From contig JAUDYN010000003.1 in assembly GCA_030407005.1 (NCBI GenBank), positions 930,001 through 994,000 on the forward strand: a stretch of DNA of 64,000 nucleotides, read 5' to 3'. Shown in pieces: positions 23,317 to 34,143 of this stretch. This DNA comes from Desarmillaria ectypa. Taxonomy: Eukaryota; Basidiomycota; Agaricomycetes; Agaricales; Physalacriaceae. The translations under genes were made by a program, and so were the position numbers. Within the stretch, counting starts at the first letter, position 1; every line of letters starts with the position of its first letter. The notes beneath the pieces are model-generated. The model made no database searches. It had not been told where the DNA came from and saw only the letters and a program-made list of their open reading frames with translations.

Positions 23317-25146
23317 TCAATCGAAGTATTCGAACCTGTCAGGGTTGCATCCTATGCTCTTCAGAATCGATATCATCTTGACGTCCTCCTTTCCCCCCGT
23401 TCTTCGTCCGTCCTTCGTTTCCGTGCCGGCCACCGTTCCCCTTTCCACCAGCGTTATCACCCTACCCCCACGCCCGAATCGTCCCACTCGTCCTGCAATA
23501 TGTAGGTACTCGTCCACCGTCTGCCCGCTCATTTTGCCCTGAAAAAATTCCATGATGAACACGTGTGTGAGTTCTGGAAAATCTATTCCTCGCGTCATCG
23601 CCCGTGTGCATACTAAGAGGGTCGGGTTCGCCTTGAACTTGCTCGTATCGCCGAAGCTCAATAAATGAGCACCGCCTCGCTCCATGTTCGCTACATCCAG
23701 AGCAACAGCATTAACACCCATGCTCCGCAGGTCGTATACAGCACGCTGTACAGACGCTTCTGAACGTATAACAAGCAACGCGACAGAAGGGACATCAAGT
23801 GCAAACGCCACAGCCACAGCTTCCAAGGCATTGGGATTAAACGGAGAAGGTTTACCCTCATAAGCTACAAATTGTAATCATCAGTAAAATTCCACGTATC
23901 ATTGATGTAAAACCTACCACTTCGCTGTTCAGCGCTGACATCAACAGCTACCGGCTGACCTTCACTATTCTCGGCTAACCTCCTCGTCGCATCATGATCT
24001 CCTTCAGGAGTCGTCGGAACAGCTTCCTCGATATTCGTAACCTTTACCCCAGATACCACGAGCACTGAATGTTTGATGTCTTTACCTCCAAGCCCACTGT
24101 GTGGAGCTACAGGCTTCGGCGACCCATGGACGATGATTGTATTCTTCTTCTTCATCCAACCACTTTCATAGAACAAATGGCTTGAAAGATGTTTCCGAAC
24201 GCTTGCGCTAGAGACTACCAACTGTGGCGTATGGTAGGGTTCATTCACAAGTTCCTCCCGGTTCTCCTCGGACATCTTCTTCCGCTGGGTGTAGATGATG
24301 TCAAGTAGCTCCTTGGTCACCCCCGGGTGTCGTGCAAGCTTCGCCTGCCGTTTCTGGAGTGTCTTCCAATACGTGGTTTCTTCTGATTTGTGCGGCATGG
24401 TTTCCACGAGGTAGTCAATCTCATCCACCACCACAGTAGAGAGTTCCACGAAAGGAAGGGCTTCGGGTTCTTGGCGATGTACATCCATTACCGCCTGTGG
24501 CGTTGCAATGAGAATGTGTGGTGGGTTTGAGCGTAAAGCAGCTAAACCAGAATTGAGGTGCACTTTCCCATCGCGGACGAGGACTTGGGCAATGGATGAG
24601 ATTGAGGGAGTGCTAGGGGAAGAGCTAGACGCTGCATTTGATATACATTGGACCCAGTGGTATAATTGGTACGCCAAATCACGATGGGGGACAATGAACA
24701 ACGACGTGATGGACAAATTTTCGTGTACAAGTCCAGTTTCCTTATTCCTATATCGTAGGCGGGGTTTGTTGAGGAGCGAAAGCAAGAGACCAAAGGACCT
24801 GAGAAAAAGATTATGACTGTCCGTTTGAACAAGAGAACGACGCGACGCACTTTCCAGACCCCGTGTCATCAGTGACAAGGACATCCATATCACTCAATAC
24901 TGCTGGAATGAGCCTCGTTTGAGCGTCTGTTGGATCCCGAACATTAGGAAAAGCTGCATGCATAGCATTTACGACAGAGGATCGCAGTCCCAAAGACTCG
25001 AAAGTGATAGCAGGAGGGACATCTGGTATTGGTTTTAAATATGCAGATGCGATTTCTTCAGCACTGCGACTAATGTAACGACAGTTCCATGGGTACTGTC
25101 GAGTCCATCGTCGGCACACTGTTGTGGTCCGCCGAAAAAGATTCAT
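23317..25146 (-). CDS. Divergent DEAD-box-like RNA helicase, probably mitochondrial
   Basis: Three exons give a product of about 575 residues. The N-terminus (MNLFRRTTTVCRRWTRQY) is Arg-rich without acidic residues, as in mitochondrial targeting peptides. A Q-motif-like FESLG and TDAQTRLIPAVL precede motif I, TDDTGSGKS, which is split by an intron. Motif II is VVDEID, not DEAD. SSAS replaces the SAT motif. The C-terminal RecA lobe has TRAMTRGIDFPEL and a modified motif VI, HIAGRVGRFGRGG, with Ile-Ala in place of Arg-x. The linker between the lobes is unusually long and hydrophilic. It resembles the Mrh4 branch of mitochondrial helicases acting in large-subunit ribosome assembly, but the assignment is tentative. 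Confidence 0.75.
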
Positions 25147-25477
25147 GGGTCACATGATACAGCAGACCGACGATTTCGGCATTCGCCGTAATTCAGAGCC
25201 CATAGTCTCGAGCACGTCCTTGCGAACTCTTACTACTTTTACTAGCCTTGAGCGTGCCTAGTACATAACTCAAGACGCATACAATAATAAAATAGCTTCA
25301 TTTGAGGTGTAGGAGACATTATAACTATGCATGTACAATGTATCTGTTAGCAACGTCGCAATATACACTACTCCCAACATTAGCACCATTCCCCAAATCG
25401 TGGGAACGACATACGCTTCCATAATGCTACAGGTAATTAGAAAATTAGCCGTATTGAATAGTGGTGTGAGCTATAGC

Positions 25478-28081
25478 CTATGCGATTGCTACTGGGGAAA
25501 TTCCTTCATTGCGGCGCTTGAACATTCTGCTGATCCAGCCAGCACTGGAACGGCGTCGCCGGGGTCCTGATTGGTTAATCGCTTGATTATTAATGGGCCG
25601 TCCGTCAGCGAGGAGGGACGTAGTTTCGTCGCAAGCCCCGTCCTCGTCGTCCTCGTTATCCAAGCGTTCCTCGAGTTCATCTGGAAAAAAAGAAAAGAAA
25701 CGATGATCCATGGAATAAACAGCAAGATACGTATCTGCGTACCTTCTCCAAACACAACATCCATCTCCTCAAGAGGTACACCCTTGGTTTCCGGATAAAC
25801 TGCAAAAAAAAGATCCAACTTAACTTGTACATCACAATCTGGCGATACACATACGGAAGTAAACTGCACATATGCCGTTAGCGTCGTCATTCAGTCTGAC
25901 AAAGTAAAAAATATCCCTACCCAAAACGAAACTGCAGACACAGTAGAATCCATGCATGGGGTACAATCGCCATTCTATATATTCTTGAAGGAACGGAGTG
26001 GTTTCGCCGACCAAAAAGTTGAAAGCCCAATTTGTACTAGTCGACAGCGAGACACCTTTCGCACGAATGGCCAGAGGCATGATCTATGGACCTGTGAGAT
26101 TATGAGACACAGCATCAATGGAATAATTCGGACCTCTGGGGGGTACAGCCACGGTAGGGGGCCCCAGCTAGCCAGATACATCAGCCTAGGTCCCTTGACA
26201 CACTAATCACATGAAGCGCACCTATATCCAAAAGCCGCATTGTAGATGATCACGCAGATTACAACTGCATTAGCTGTCTGTGGAACATCGATGTACATCC
26301 ACCATCCAGTGGCTCCCAAAGCGATGGCCATCTGACTGGAATCAGAGCAAACAGATTTGTCAAGAAAAGAGCACCTACAACAACGGCTCCGGATAAGAGG
26401 ATCGCACGTCGACCCCATCGATCTACCAGATACCATCTAAAGACAATCAGTTCACTTCAAGAGCGGCAAGAAAACAACGAACGGAGGCAGGGTACTAAGA
26501 ACGTAGACGAGAGAGTTGATACCAGTCATAAGGATGGCATCTCGACCGATCCAACCGGCCTCTGTGAGATGTGTTATTCCTAGTTAAGAAATCACAGCTC
26601 CTAGTGCATCATACCTTCGAATACCCGTGCTAAGGGAACATCGTCAGAATTTAAGAGAGTGACTGTTGGAAAAGAGACTTACGGGCATAGTAAGAGATCA
26701 CTATGATCCAAATGTCAGCCTATTAGAACATATTTTACGAAACGGCCATGCTTACCATTGATACCGTTCTGTGAGACGTGTCAGTGAGCTTCCTTTGACA
26801 TGAAATGATGAATGCCTACAAGCTGAGCAAAAGCCTGAGAAGACATGGCTAATAGAACGCGTCTTTTGTATCTACGCCACATAACCGCATATGATCGAGC
26901 TTCTCCGGAAGCACGCTACAGAAATGGTTGAGCGTTACGGTGGAGTTGGATACCAGAAAGACAGACCTCCTCCATGACCTTGTCCTTAATTTCTTGGAAC
27001 TCAGCAAGAGCAACGCAATTCTGCAAATTTCCACCATGAAGGTCGGCGATGACTCTCATACCCTCGTCGTCCTGATCGGTATCAATAAGCCACCTTATTG
27101 GCCAAGTTAGTTAAATGCAGGGACCAAAAGACAGAGAAGCAAACCTTGGGCTTTCGGGCATTACAAGGCTCCCAGCCGCAAGAATGCCCCCTATTACACA
27201 TTGCATAAACAAGGGTATGCGCCAGGAAAGATCGGAATCGATGTACGAGCAAAAGTAGTCGACCCACTAAAAGAATTAAACTTTTGCGCCAGCAACAAAC
27301 GAGTAAACAGCACGTACGACTGAAGACGAGTAGCCAATGATGTTTCCGGTGAACTCCATACATGCCAAGGCGCCTCTCTGCACCAACATTAGTCAAACGC
27401 ATGTAGGTCGGAAGGGATCAAAACGTACATGATCCGGAGGGGAGATTTCGCTCTGGTAGATGGGTACAATGGTGCTGTCGGACGTAATGAGCGCACAAAG
27501 GCCGGACAGTGGAGATGAGATGAGCTCACGAAAGAAGGCCTACTCCAAAGCCACTAACAACACGTCCCACAATCATAATCCAGAAGCCTGTAGTAAAAGT
27601 CTGGATGGCACCTCCGATGGTGAAGACCACAGCGCCGATGAAGAGGGTTCCTTTGCGACCCATGAGGTCGCCAATCTTGCCGGCAGCGACAGAGGTGACT
27701 GAGAACATGTTGTTAAGTAACGGAAATATATTCTGCATCAGAAATCATACTGAAAGCGCCGACTTCAAGGACGGCCACCATTGTGCCGATTTCAACAGCA
27801 TCTGGATTGTTGAAGAACTTGCGGAAGTGAGGGCCGGTGATTACGCCACTCATGACACTGAACGGCAATGAGCGACAGGGAGAGCTCTTCGTGGCTGAAG
27901 ACATACCCTTGATCATATCCAAACTGCAGAGGAAGAATGAGCGATAATGGCTATTGGACATTGTACAGATAAGACTAACCAGGAAGACGCCGAGACTCGC
28001 GAATATAGAAATCGCATAGAGCAAGGGCTGTCCCACGAGTCGACTGGGAGGTCGGGCTTGTACTGCCGTCGTATTGGCCAT
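25478..28081 (-). CDS. MFS sugar transporter
   Basis: Twelve-span H+/sugar symporter of the fungal hexose-transporter family, at the plasma membrane. The start at 28081 gives MANTTAVQARPPSRLVG. Many short introns follow. Recognisable elements in order are FGYDQGVMSGV, GKIGDLMGRKGTLFIGA (first loop GRR/GRK motif), GRVVSGFGVG, VPIYQSEISPP, PESPRWLIDTDQDDEG and YPETKGVPLEEMDVVFGE. The hydrophilic C-terminal tail carries an acidic cluster and RRRRSSAGWISRMFKRR, ending SPVAIA. Substrate specificity cannot be read from the sequence. It is divergent from the Mim2-like gene, with 204 bp between starts. Confidence 0.85.
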
Positions 28082-28133
28082 GATGCATGGATGAGATGAT
28101 GAAGGAGAGAAAGAAAAGAGTACGTCGGAGTAA

Positions 28134-28142
28134 CTTATATAA
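28134..28142 (-). promoter_or_regulatory. TATA-like element of the sugar transporter
   Basis: The minus-strand sequence is TTATATAAG, about 53 bp upstream of the transporter ATG. It lies in the intergenic region shared with the Mim2-like gene. Confidence 0.35.
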
Positions 28143-28285
28143 CTATAAGAGACGGGAGACCGTGGAGCTTGCTGGCAGCCCGTCGCAAATAAGGCAGCAC
28201 TGCCAGCATGCGATTTTATCAAATTGTCGTCATTTCCGCTTGGCTTTGGTCACCTGTCCTCTACCACCACGGACCTCAGCTAACC

Positions 28286-28560
28286 ATGTCGGACACCGTC
28301 TCTGACGTCTCTCTCGACGACTTCTCAGATCGTTCGTATGGATCAGATGAATACCAGCTCGCCCAGCAGGAGTGGGAGGAGAGCATTCACCAACTCCAAC
28401 AGCTTTTTTCCATCGTACTGCTCCCTCTTCTGGGTAAATATCTTGGAAGAAGATGGAGTTACTGGGGTCAGCTGACATTTACTTCCTCACCGCTGCTTTC
28501 CGTTCATCTTTCTTTCCAGCTTATTCGCGCTACATTGGCGTAGGGCTGCACAGTAGATAA
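28286..28560 (+). CDS. Small outer-membrane import factor, Mim2-like
   Basis: Two exons, 28286-28466 and 28520-28560, encode 73 residues. The start MSDTVSDVSLDDFSDRS gives an acidic cytosolic N-terminus. QQEWEESIHQLQQLF leads into one membrane span, IVLLPLLGKYLGRRW, and the second exon completes SYWAYSRYIGVG. The WEES--QL-xLF-xVLLPxxGK-LGRR pattern is what I recall for fungal Mim2, a partner of Mim1 in inserting helical proteins into the mitochondrial outer membrane. The identification rests on this short motif. Reading through the intron would give a false longer C-terminus. The stop is 6 bp from the stop of the convergent PPR gene. Confidence 0.65.
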
Positions 28561-28566
28561 TGCATG

Positions 28567-30792
28567 TCACATTGGGCTACCTATCTGAGCGGGTAAATAC
28601 TGTTTTTCCCTCAATGAGCTCCGTATCTTATTCATCAACCGCGCCGTCGAAGGGATAGGCTTCATCCCAAACGTCTCCATATCCCGCATTATCTTCGCCG
28701 CATGTACATACTCTCCCTTGGCAAACAATTCTTGTAAAAGTAGCAGAACTACCTTCGACGTCACTGGTACGTTTCGCCGAACCATCTCTTGGTATAGCGA
28801 CATCGCCATCGTTACCCCGTTCGGATACTCGTCCATTAAGGCAACGCGAATCAAGACGTGGTACAGCGGGATGTTCAATGGAATCTTCCTCTTCTTCATC
28901 CGTTCAACAACATCGCGCGTGATCACGATACCGGTCTTCGGAGGAAGCCAAGGATCTCTCCATAGTTCAACCAAGATTGCTTGATAGATCTTGACCGTAG
29001 GCGGAAATGGTATCTTCCCCGACTCCATTTCTTCCAATATCTTCAAAACAGCCCGAACATGCTGTTCATTATGTTCCCTCAGCAACTCGACTATAATCGT
29101 CCCATAGACAACAATATTAGGCTCCAACCCTTGCTTGCGCATGAGATTGAAAACAATGTTCGTCGCGTCTGCTTTGCCTATCTTGAGCAACGCCGACAGA
29201 AGAATGGAATAGCTGAAGACGTCCGCGCTAAGGCCCACGGTTGACATTCGGTTGATGATGATAGAAAGCGCCTTCAAGTCCACTCGACGACCGAAATATG
29301 CCAGGAAGGTGTTGTATGAGACGATGTCAGGTACAGGACCAACCCGTTTTTCCTTCTTGTTTTCCTCCATGCGCTCAAGAATAGAGAGCGCCTCGTCGAG
29401 ACGATCTGTGGCGAGAAGCCCATGGATATACGTGTTGTAGACGACCAACGACCTCTCCGACTCTGTCGTTGCCTCGAGATCCGACTGAAAATGTCTGAAC
29501 AACCGAATTGCTTCATCAATCTGACGACCTTCTAATGCAGCTGATATGACGGCCCGGTAGGTAAGTGCGTCTGGCTGTACGCCTTTAGCCTCCATCATTC
29601 TCCACACATTCAGCGCATTGTCCATATGTCGAGACTCTGTGTATGAGTCTATTAGACCAGTCCACAGCGAGACGGGGTGTTTTATCCCACATCGCGAGAC
29701 GTCTCCCCACACCTCATCAGCACTCAAGTGGCCACCCCTGCTTTGCAGAAAACTAGTGAGAAAGGCTGTCCATACGCGGTCAGACATCGCGACGAGACGA
29801 GTTCCTCCAAGCTGGGATGCGTCTCCCGCGAGAAACGGATTTGCCCCGAATAGCCCATCTCTAACGCGATTGTAAATGCTTTGTATAGTATTGAAGCCTC
29901 CTGTGGAGACAAGTTGTTGCAATTGGATGGTCAAGGGGGTGGCCTGATGGACTTTACGTGCAATGTCCAATCGTCGAACCCATAAGAGCAATTTCTCGCG
30001 AAATGCGTCGTCGGCGATGTGGGAAATGTAGTCCTTTACTGTATAATCATGGAACCGGATAAGAGTTTGACGGTACGCTTCATACGCAGCTGCGAAATCA
30101 TCTCGTATGGCCTGAGCCGCGACGAAAGAGAGTAGAATTGAGACCCGACCCGGAACGAGCGAGCTCGCCGATTCCGTACGGGCAGCTGAGCTGGATGTGA
30201 ACGAAAAAACGCCAAAATCCATCACGTCCTCGTCTCTGTCATTGGCTTGAAGGTCATCCGTCTCACCCAGCATCTCGCGGAACCTATTGTAGAGGCTGAT
30301 GACAGGCTTTGGCTCATTTCTGGAGATGTAAAAGCTCATGCAAGCAGCCAGAGCGGCGGGGCCACGCGAACAGGCTGCTGCTAGCGAGACTTCCTCAATA
30401 AGCTTTCGTGTCACTGTATCCAGCACGTCGGTGGCGTTCTTGGGAATATAGCGAGTGATGAAAAGATTTGAGATGCGAGCAAAATCTGCGGGAGCGAGGT
30501 GTCGATGAAGGTCGCGCTCTTTGAGCTCAAACCAGCACTTTCTTACCGCCTCTACATCCTCCTCTCCTAGGGCTTTCTGGATACGGCCCAGAATATTCTT
30601 GTATATGTCTGCATTGTGATATGGGAACTGTTTGTCATGGGCATTGGGACCGTGATTTTCAAGGATGTCGGTTGCATCCTTCTGGATTTTATAGTTGGGA
30701 AGCTTGAGGCTGTAATGACGGACTGGAGCGAAGAGACGGGGAGCGAGGAAGTCGAGGAGAACGGGAGACCTCGACGCGCAAAGGCGTAGCAT
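28567..30792 (-). CDS. Pentatricopeptide repeat (PPR) protein, mitochondrial
   Basis: Intronless 741-residue protein. The N-terminus (MLRLCASRSPVLLDFLAPRL, then FAPVRHYSLKLP) fits a mitochondrial presequence. The C-terminal half contains 35-residue PPR units, for example ALNVWRMMEAKGVQPDALTY, DEALSILERME, DIVSYNTFLAYFG, SADVFSYSILLSALLKIG and VFNLMRKQGLEPNIVVYGTI. Such proteins bind specific organellar RNAs in processing, stability or translation. The RNA target is unknown. Only 59 bp separate its start from that of the PPIL2-like gene on the other strand. Confidence 0.88.
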   Translation of the reverse strand: MLRLCASRSPVLLDFLAPRLFAPVRHYSLKLPNYKIQKDATDILENHGPNAHDKQFPYHNADIYKNILGRIQKALGEEDVEAVRKCWFELKERDLHRHLAPADFARISNLFITRYIPKNATDVLDTVTRKLIEEVSLAAACSRGPAALAACMSFYISRNEPKPVISLYNRFREMLGETDDLQANDRDEDVMDFGVFSFTSSSAARTESASSLVPGRVSILLSFVAAQAIRDDFAAAYEAYRQTLIRFHDYTVKDYISHIADDAFREKLLLWVRRLDIARKVHQATPLTIQLQQLVSTGGFNTIQSIYNRVRDGLFGANPFLAGDASQLGGTRLVAMSDRVWTAFLTSFLQSRGGHLSADEVWGDVSRCGIKHPVSLWTGLIDSYTESRHMDNALNVWRMMEAKGVQPDALTYRAVISAALEGRQIDEAIRLFRHFQSDLEATTESERSLVVYNTYIHGLLATDRLDEALSILERMEENKKEKRVGPVPDIVSYNTFLAYFGRRVDLKALSIIINRMSTVGLSADVFSYSILLSALLKIGKADATNIVFNLMRKQGLEPNIVVYGTIIVELLREHNEQHVRAVLKILEEMESGKIPFPPTVKIYQAILVELWRDPWLPPKTGIVITRDVVERMKKRKIPLNIPLYHVLIRVALMDEYPNGVTMAMSLYQEMVRRNVPVTSKVVLLLLQELFAKGEYVHAAKIMRDMETFGMKPIPSTARLMNKIRSSLREKQYLPAQIGSPM

Positions 30793-30851
30793 GAAGCAGA
30801 GGCTAAAATATGTAAATAAACAAAATCAAGGTTCTCTTCTTGACTGTCATC
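30793..30851. promoter_or_regulatory. 59-bp bidirectional promoter region (PPR / PPIL2-like)
   Basis: Two head-to-head genes have only 59 bp between start codons. Any core promoters must overlap each other or the coding sequences. No clear TATA box was seen. Confidence 0.55.
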
Positions 30852-32919
30852 ATGGGCCACGGAAATTCTGACAAGCTTTATATCACCCATGCTGAGCACG
30901 CTGGCATGTTTGGCTCACATTCAGCCTCTACAGGCTTCAAGGCGTACGTTTATATGCAGCTGTAATCTGTCTGGATCCTGATGCAATCAATGTAGCAAGC
31001 AGGAGGCACCTCATCCTGGAGCAAGGACACCTTTCGACTGCTGTGCTCTTTCTTTTCAGCCATTCAGTCATCCTGTTTGTGCTCGAGACTCAGACGGTAC
31101 TGGCCATGTGTTCGACTTGGTGAACATCATTCCCTGGCTCAAGTGAGTGAAGTTATTTCGAATCTACTTCAACCTCTGACATTCTTAGACAACACAACAA
31201 CACCAATCCCATAACAAAAGAACCTTTGACGCCCTCTGATCTCATTACGCTGCATTATTCTCGCAAGGAAGCATCGGGAGAGATACACGACCCTATATCA
31301 TTCAAGCCTTTCAGCGAGCATTCTCACATTGTGGCTATCGCGACCACCGGGAACGTGTTTCTTGCTGAGAGCATCAAGGGTGGTAAGGATCTTGTCAATG
31401 ATGTTCCCTTCAACAAGTAAGCGCTACTCCCATTCCGACCACAGCGCGTCTCACTGAAACAGAGCAGACGTCATAACACTGCAAAACCCTCATGGACTTC
31501 CCCCGGCATCTGTGCCAACTAAAGTTGCATCAGCTTCTTCTGCGTCCACAAAGACTGTTGCTGCGAAGCCCCCTGCCAGCGCTGTCCCAGTTAAAACCAA
31601 GGAACCGGTACCTTGTACGCGTCCCTCCAACTCAACGCACCCAAAAGCTAACGTCTAAACCCAGGGAATATCTCGCCTTATTCAAGCGGTCTTCCCGGCG
31701 CATCTCTAACCTCCACCTCTGTTGACCCTCAGACTGGTCCAACAAACCTTGTGTGGGATGAGGTACGTTGCCATCATTCATAATCATTACCTTATATCGC
31801 TGATCTGTCTTGTAGGAAGAATTGATGTTCGAGAGCATATCAAACCCACCCAAAAACAAGGGTAAAGAAAAAGACGTGGGTAAACGCCGAGCCTATGTGC
31901 GTGTCGTGACAAGTTTGGGCGGTGGCAGTTTGAATTTGGAGTTGTATTGTGAAAAAGTAAGGCTTATTCGCTTGCACGCTAACCCTAACTCTTCATCTTC
32001 ATAGGCCCCAAAAACATGTTATAATTTCCTGATGCTCGCGAGGGCAGGAAAGTATAATAATTGTCTCTTTCACCGTTTAGTCCCAGGTTTCATGGTACAT
32101 TCTTCTTCGTCTTCTAACGTATGTCAAGTCAACCATTCCTTCAGATACAAACTGGCGACCCCATTGGCACGGGTTCTGGGGGAGAATCGTACTGGGGTAC
32201 TCCGTTTCGTGATGAATATGACTTGAAGGGGGCGGCAAGGCATGATGGACGCGGCGTTGTAGCTATGGCTAACAAAGGTGTGTTCTACGTTAATATACAT
32301 TGTAACGAAACTAAACGAAGTCAAGGTGCTGGAACTAATGGGTAAACACTCATCATTTATCCTTTTCATATTCAACTTAAGTAATTACAGTTCTCAATTT
32401 TATGTGACTTTCAAGGCTACCCCCCATCTTGACAAAAAGCATACCGTTTTTGGACGACTGGTTGGCGGAGAAGACATTCTTGACGCCTTAGAGCGCCTAC
32501 CGCGCAAAGAGGGTACCGAGAGACCCGCTAAGCCCGTGCGGATAACGGAAGTCGTCATGTACGTCTTTATTACTCCTCATCGGATGTTTGTTAATAATCT
32601 GTCATGATTGCACAGCTACCAAGACCCCTTTGAGAGGTACAAAACACGGCTGGCAAAGAAGTTGGCTAAACGCGCCGAGACAGAACAAAATGGGAATTCA
32701 CCAAAAGCCCCAGAGAAGAAAGAGGGCGATGATGTCAACTGGTTTGGCACGCGAGTAGGTACGAATAGTACTATCTTTGGGCCTGAAGGTGGGACGGGCG
32801 TTGGGAAGTATCTGAACTCGGCGAAGAGACCAAGTGAAATCCTAGGCAACGGTGGCAGCGGCACAGAGGAGGTGAAGAAGAAGCGCAAGATTGGCTTCGG
32901 GAACTTCGAGAGTTGGTGA
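30852..32919 (+). CDS. U-box cyclophilin, PPIL2/Cyc8-type peptidyl-prolyl isomerase and E3 ligase
   Basis: The N-terminus ([20 protein letters not shown]) is typical of PPIL2. A U-box follows with [28 protein letters not shown] and ITKEPL. After a Ser/Lys/Pro linker the cyclophilin domain shows [73 protein letters not shown] and [10 protein letters not shown]. The C-terminal tail is Lys-rich and ends GFGNFESW. Several introns are present. An apparent in-frame stop near 31650 is removed by an intron with a GTACGC donor, giving [13 protein letters not shown]. Homologues are nuclear and associate with the spliceosome. Human PPIL2 has Tyr in place of the usual catalytic-site Trp; this position was not resolved here. 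Confidence 0.88.
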
Positions 32920-33007
32920 ATGTTACGGGTGTCCTGTGTAAGATAGGTATGGATTATTTACATGGTGTATGTGTATGGTATGCATATTATACATTGTCGT
33001 GAAACGG

Positions 33008-33923
33008 TCATGATGGCACCAGTACCTTGTCGCGCTCTTCTGCTGGCCGACGATCTGGAAAGCGTGAGCATGAGGTCCCTATTGAACAAGACAGCACAAA
33101 CCTTCGGAAATGGGCCGAGCTGGTTCTGACATTGGTGCGTCCGGAAGAACGGCTGGCGGCTTCTCTTGGGGTACTCCCAACTGAACAATAAAATGAGATT
33201 ACAGATGTATATGCGGCATGCGGCGATGAAACGCACTGCTTCTGCTTGTAGTTCAAGCAGCTCGGCCTGTACAGCGTCTTCGTCGTCTAGTGAGAGTTGG
33301 TTTACCAACAGTTCTCCGATTTCCTGGGTAGTCATTATGATTTTTGAGCGAAGGAATGGCACGTTTGACACACCCTCTGATACTCCCTAGCTTCATGAGA
33401 CTCTTCTAAGAGCTTCTCCACCCGCTCGACGTTGAGCTCCTTGTGGATCTCCTTGAGAACGTCGTTGCCCTGCTTCAGGCCATGTACGACGGAGACCTCA
33501 ATAAGGGAGAATTCTATTGAAGACACCTAGCTGTAAGGTGAATGTGCATGAATGTGCAGAGAAACAGAGGGTCCGTACGAGCTGTTCCAAGTTCTCTAGT
33601 TGCCCATCGGTCTTCAACAGCAGACTCTGCTGGTACTTTCTGCGTCGCAATGCAACGATAGCTCGATCCTTCCGACCCGCTTCTAGATGTTCCTTCGCTA
33701 TAGCATGCTCCCTGTCTAAAACAACCTGAATCTTGAGAGCAAGTCAGCACATATAGTGACCGATAGCGCAGCGAGGCAACCTTCTTCTGATACTGTCTCA
33801 ATTTGTCCCGCTGAAGCTTGAGGCTGCGATAGTGAGAAGACAATAGCAAGAGAAAGAAAAAATATACTCGAGAATGGCACGGTCCTGCGGTGTTATCTTG
33901 GGGAGAGATTGGTTTGTACCCAT
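33008..33923 (-). CDS. VPS20: ESCRT-III subunit VPS20 (CHMP6)
   Basis: Nucleator of ESCRT-III on endosomes, recruited by Vps25 and activating Snf7. The start at 33923 gives MGTNQSLPKITPQDRAIL, with Gly2 in an N-myristoylation context as known for Vps20. After splicing the basic coiled-coil core reads LKLQRDKLRQYQKK, VVLDREHAIAKEHLEAGRKD, RAIVALRRRKYQQSLL, SSIEFSLIEVSVVHGLKQGN and EEREIGELL-like segments. The acidic C-terminal part contains QAELLELQAEALGVP, and the protein ends RDKVLVPS. Six or so introns are present. The MIM-like tail is Pro-rich (LPDAPMSEPARPIS). The head-to-head neighbour is the Ptc6-like phosphatase. Confidence 0.88.
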
Positions 33924-34143
33924 ATCAAGAGGAAAGAGGCGTCATCATGATGGTGCGTGCCAAATCGAGATCCCCGGTGCCGCCCCCTAACCTTACTTAC
34001 CTGTCTTCTTACCACCACGTCCACGTCGACGCGTTATTCGTCGCCTGCAGCTTCGTTTACGTGCCTACAGCACCGACAGCCATCTGGACATCCTGTATTG
34101 GACGACTATTGCTGGCTTGGCATGCCTTTGAGCCTTGTCGTCA

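Noticed and set aside
31600..31690. Stop codon in the PPIL2-like linker
   Set aside because: It is removed by an intron starting at the GTACGC donor. The joined frame continues into the conserved region before the cyclophilin domain.
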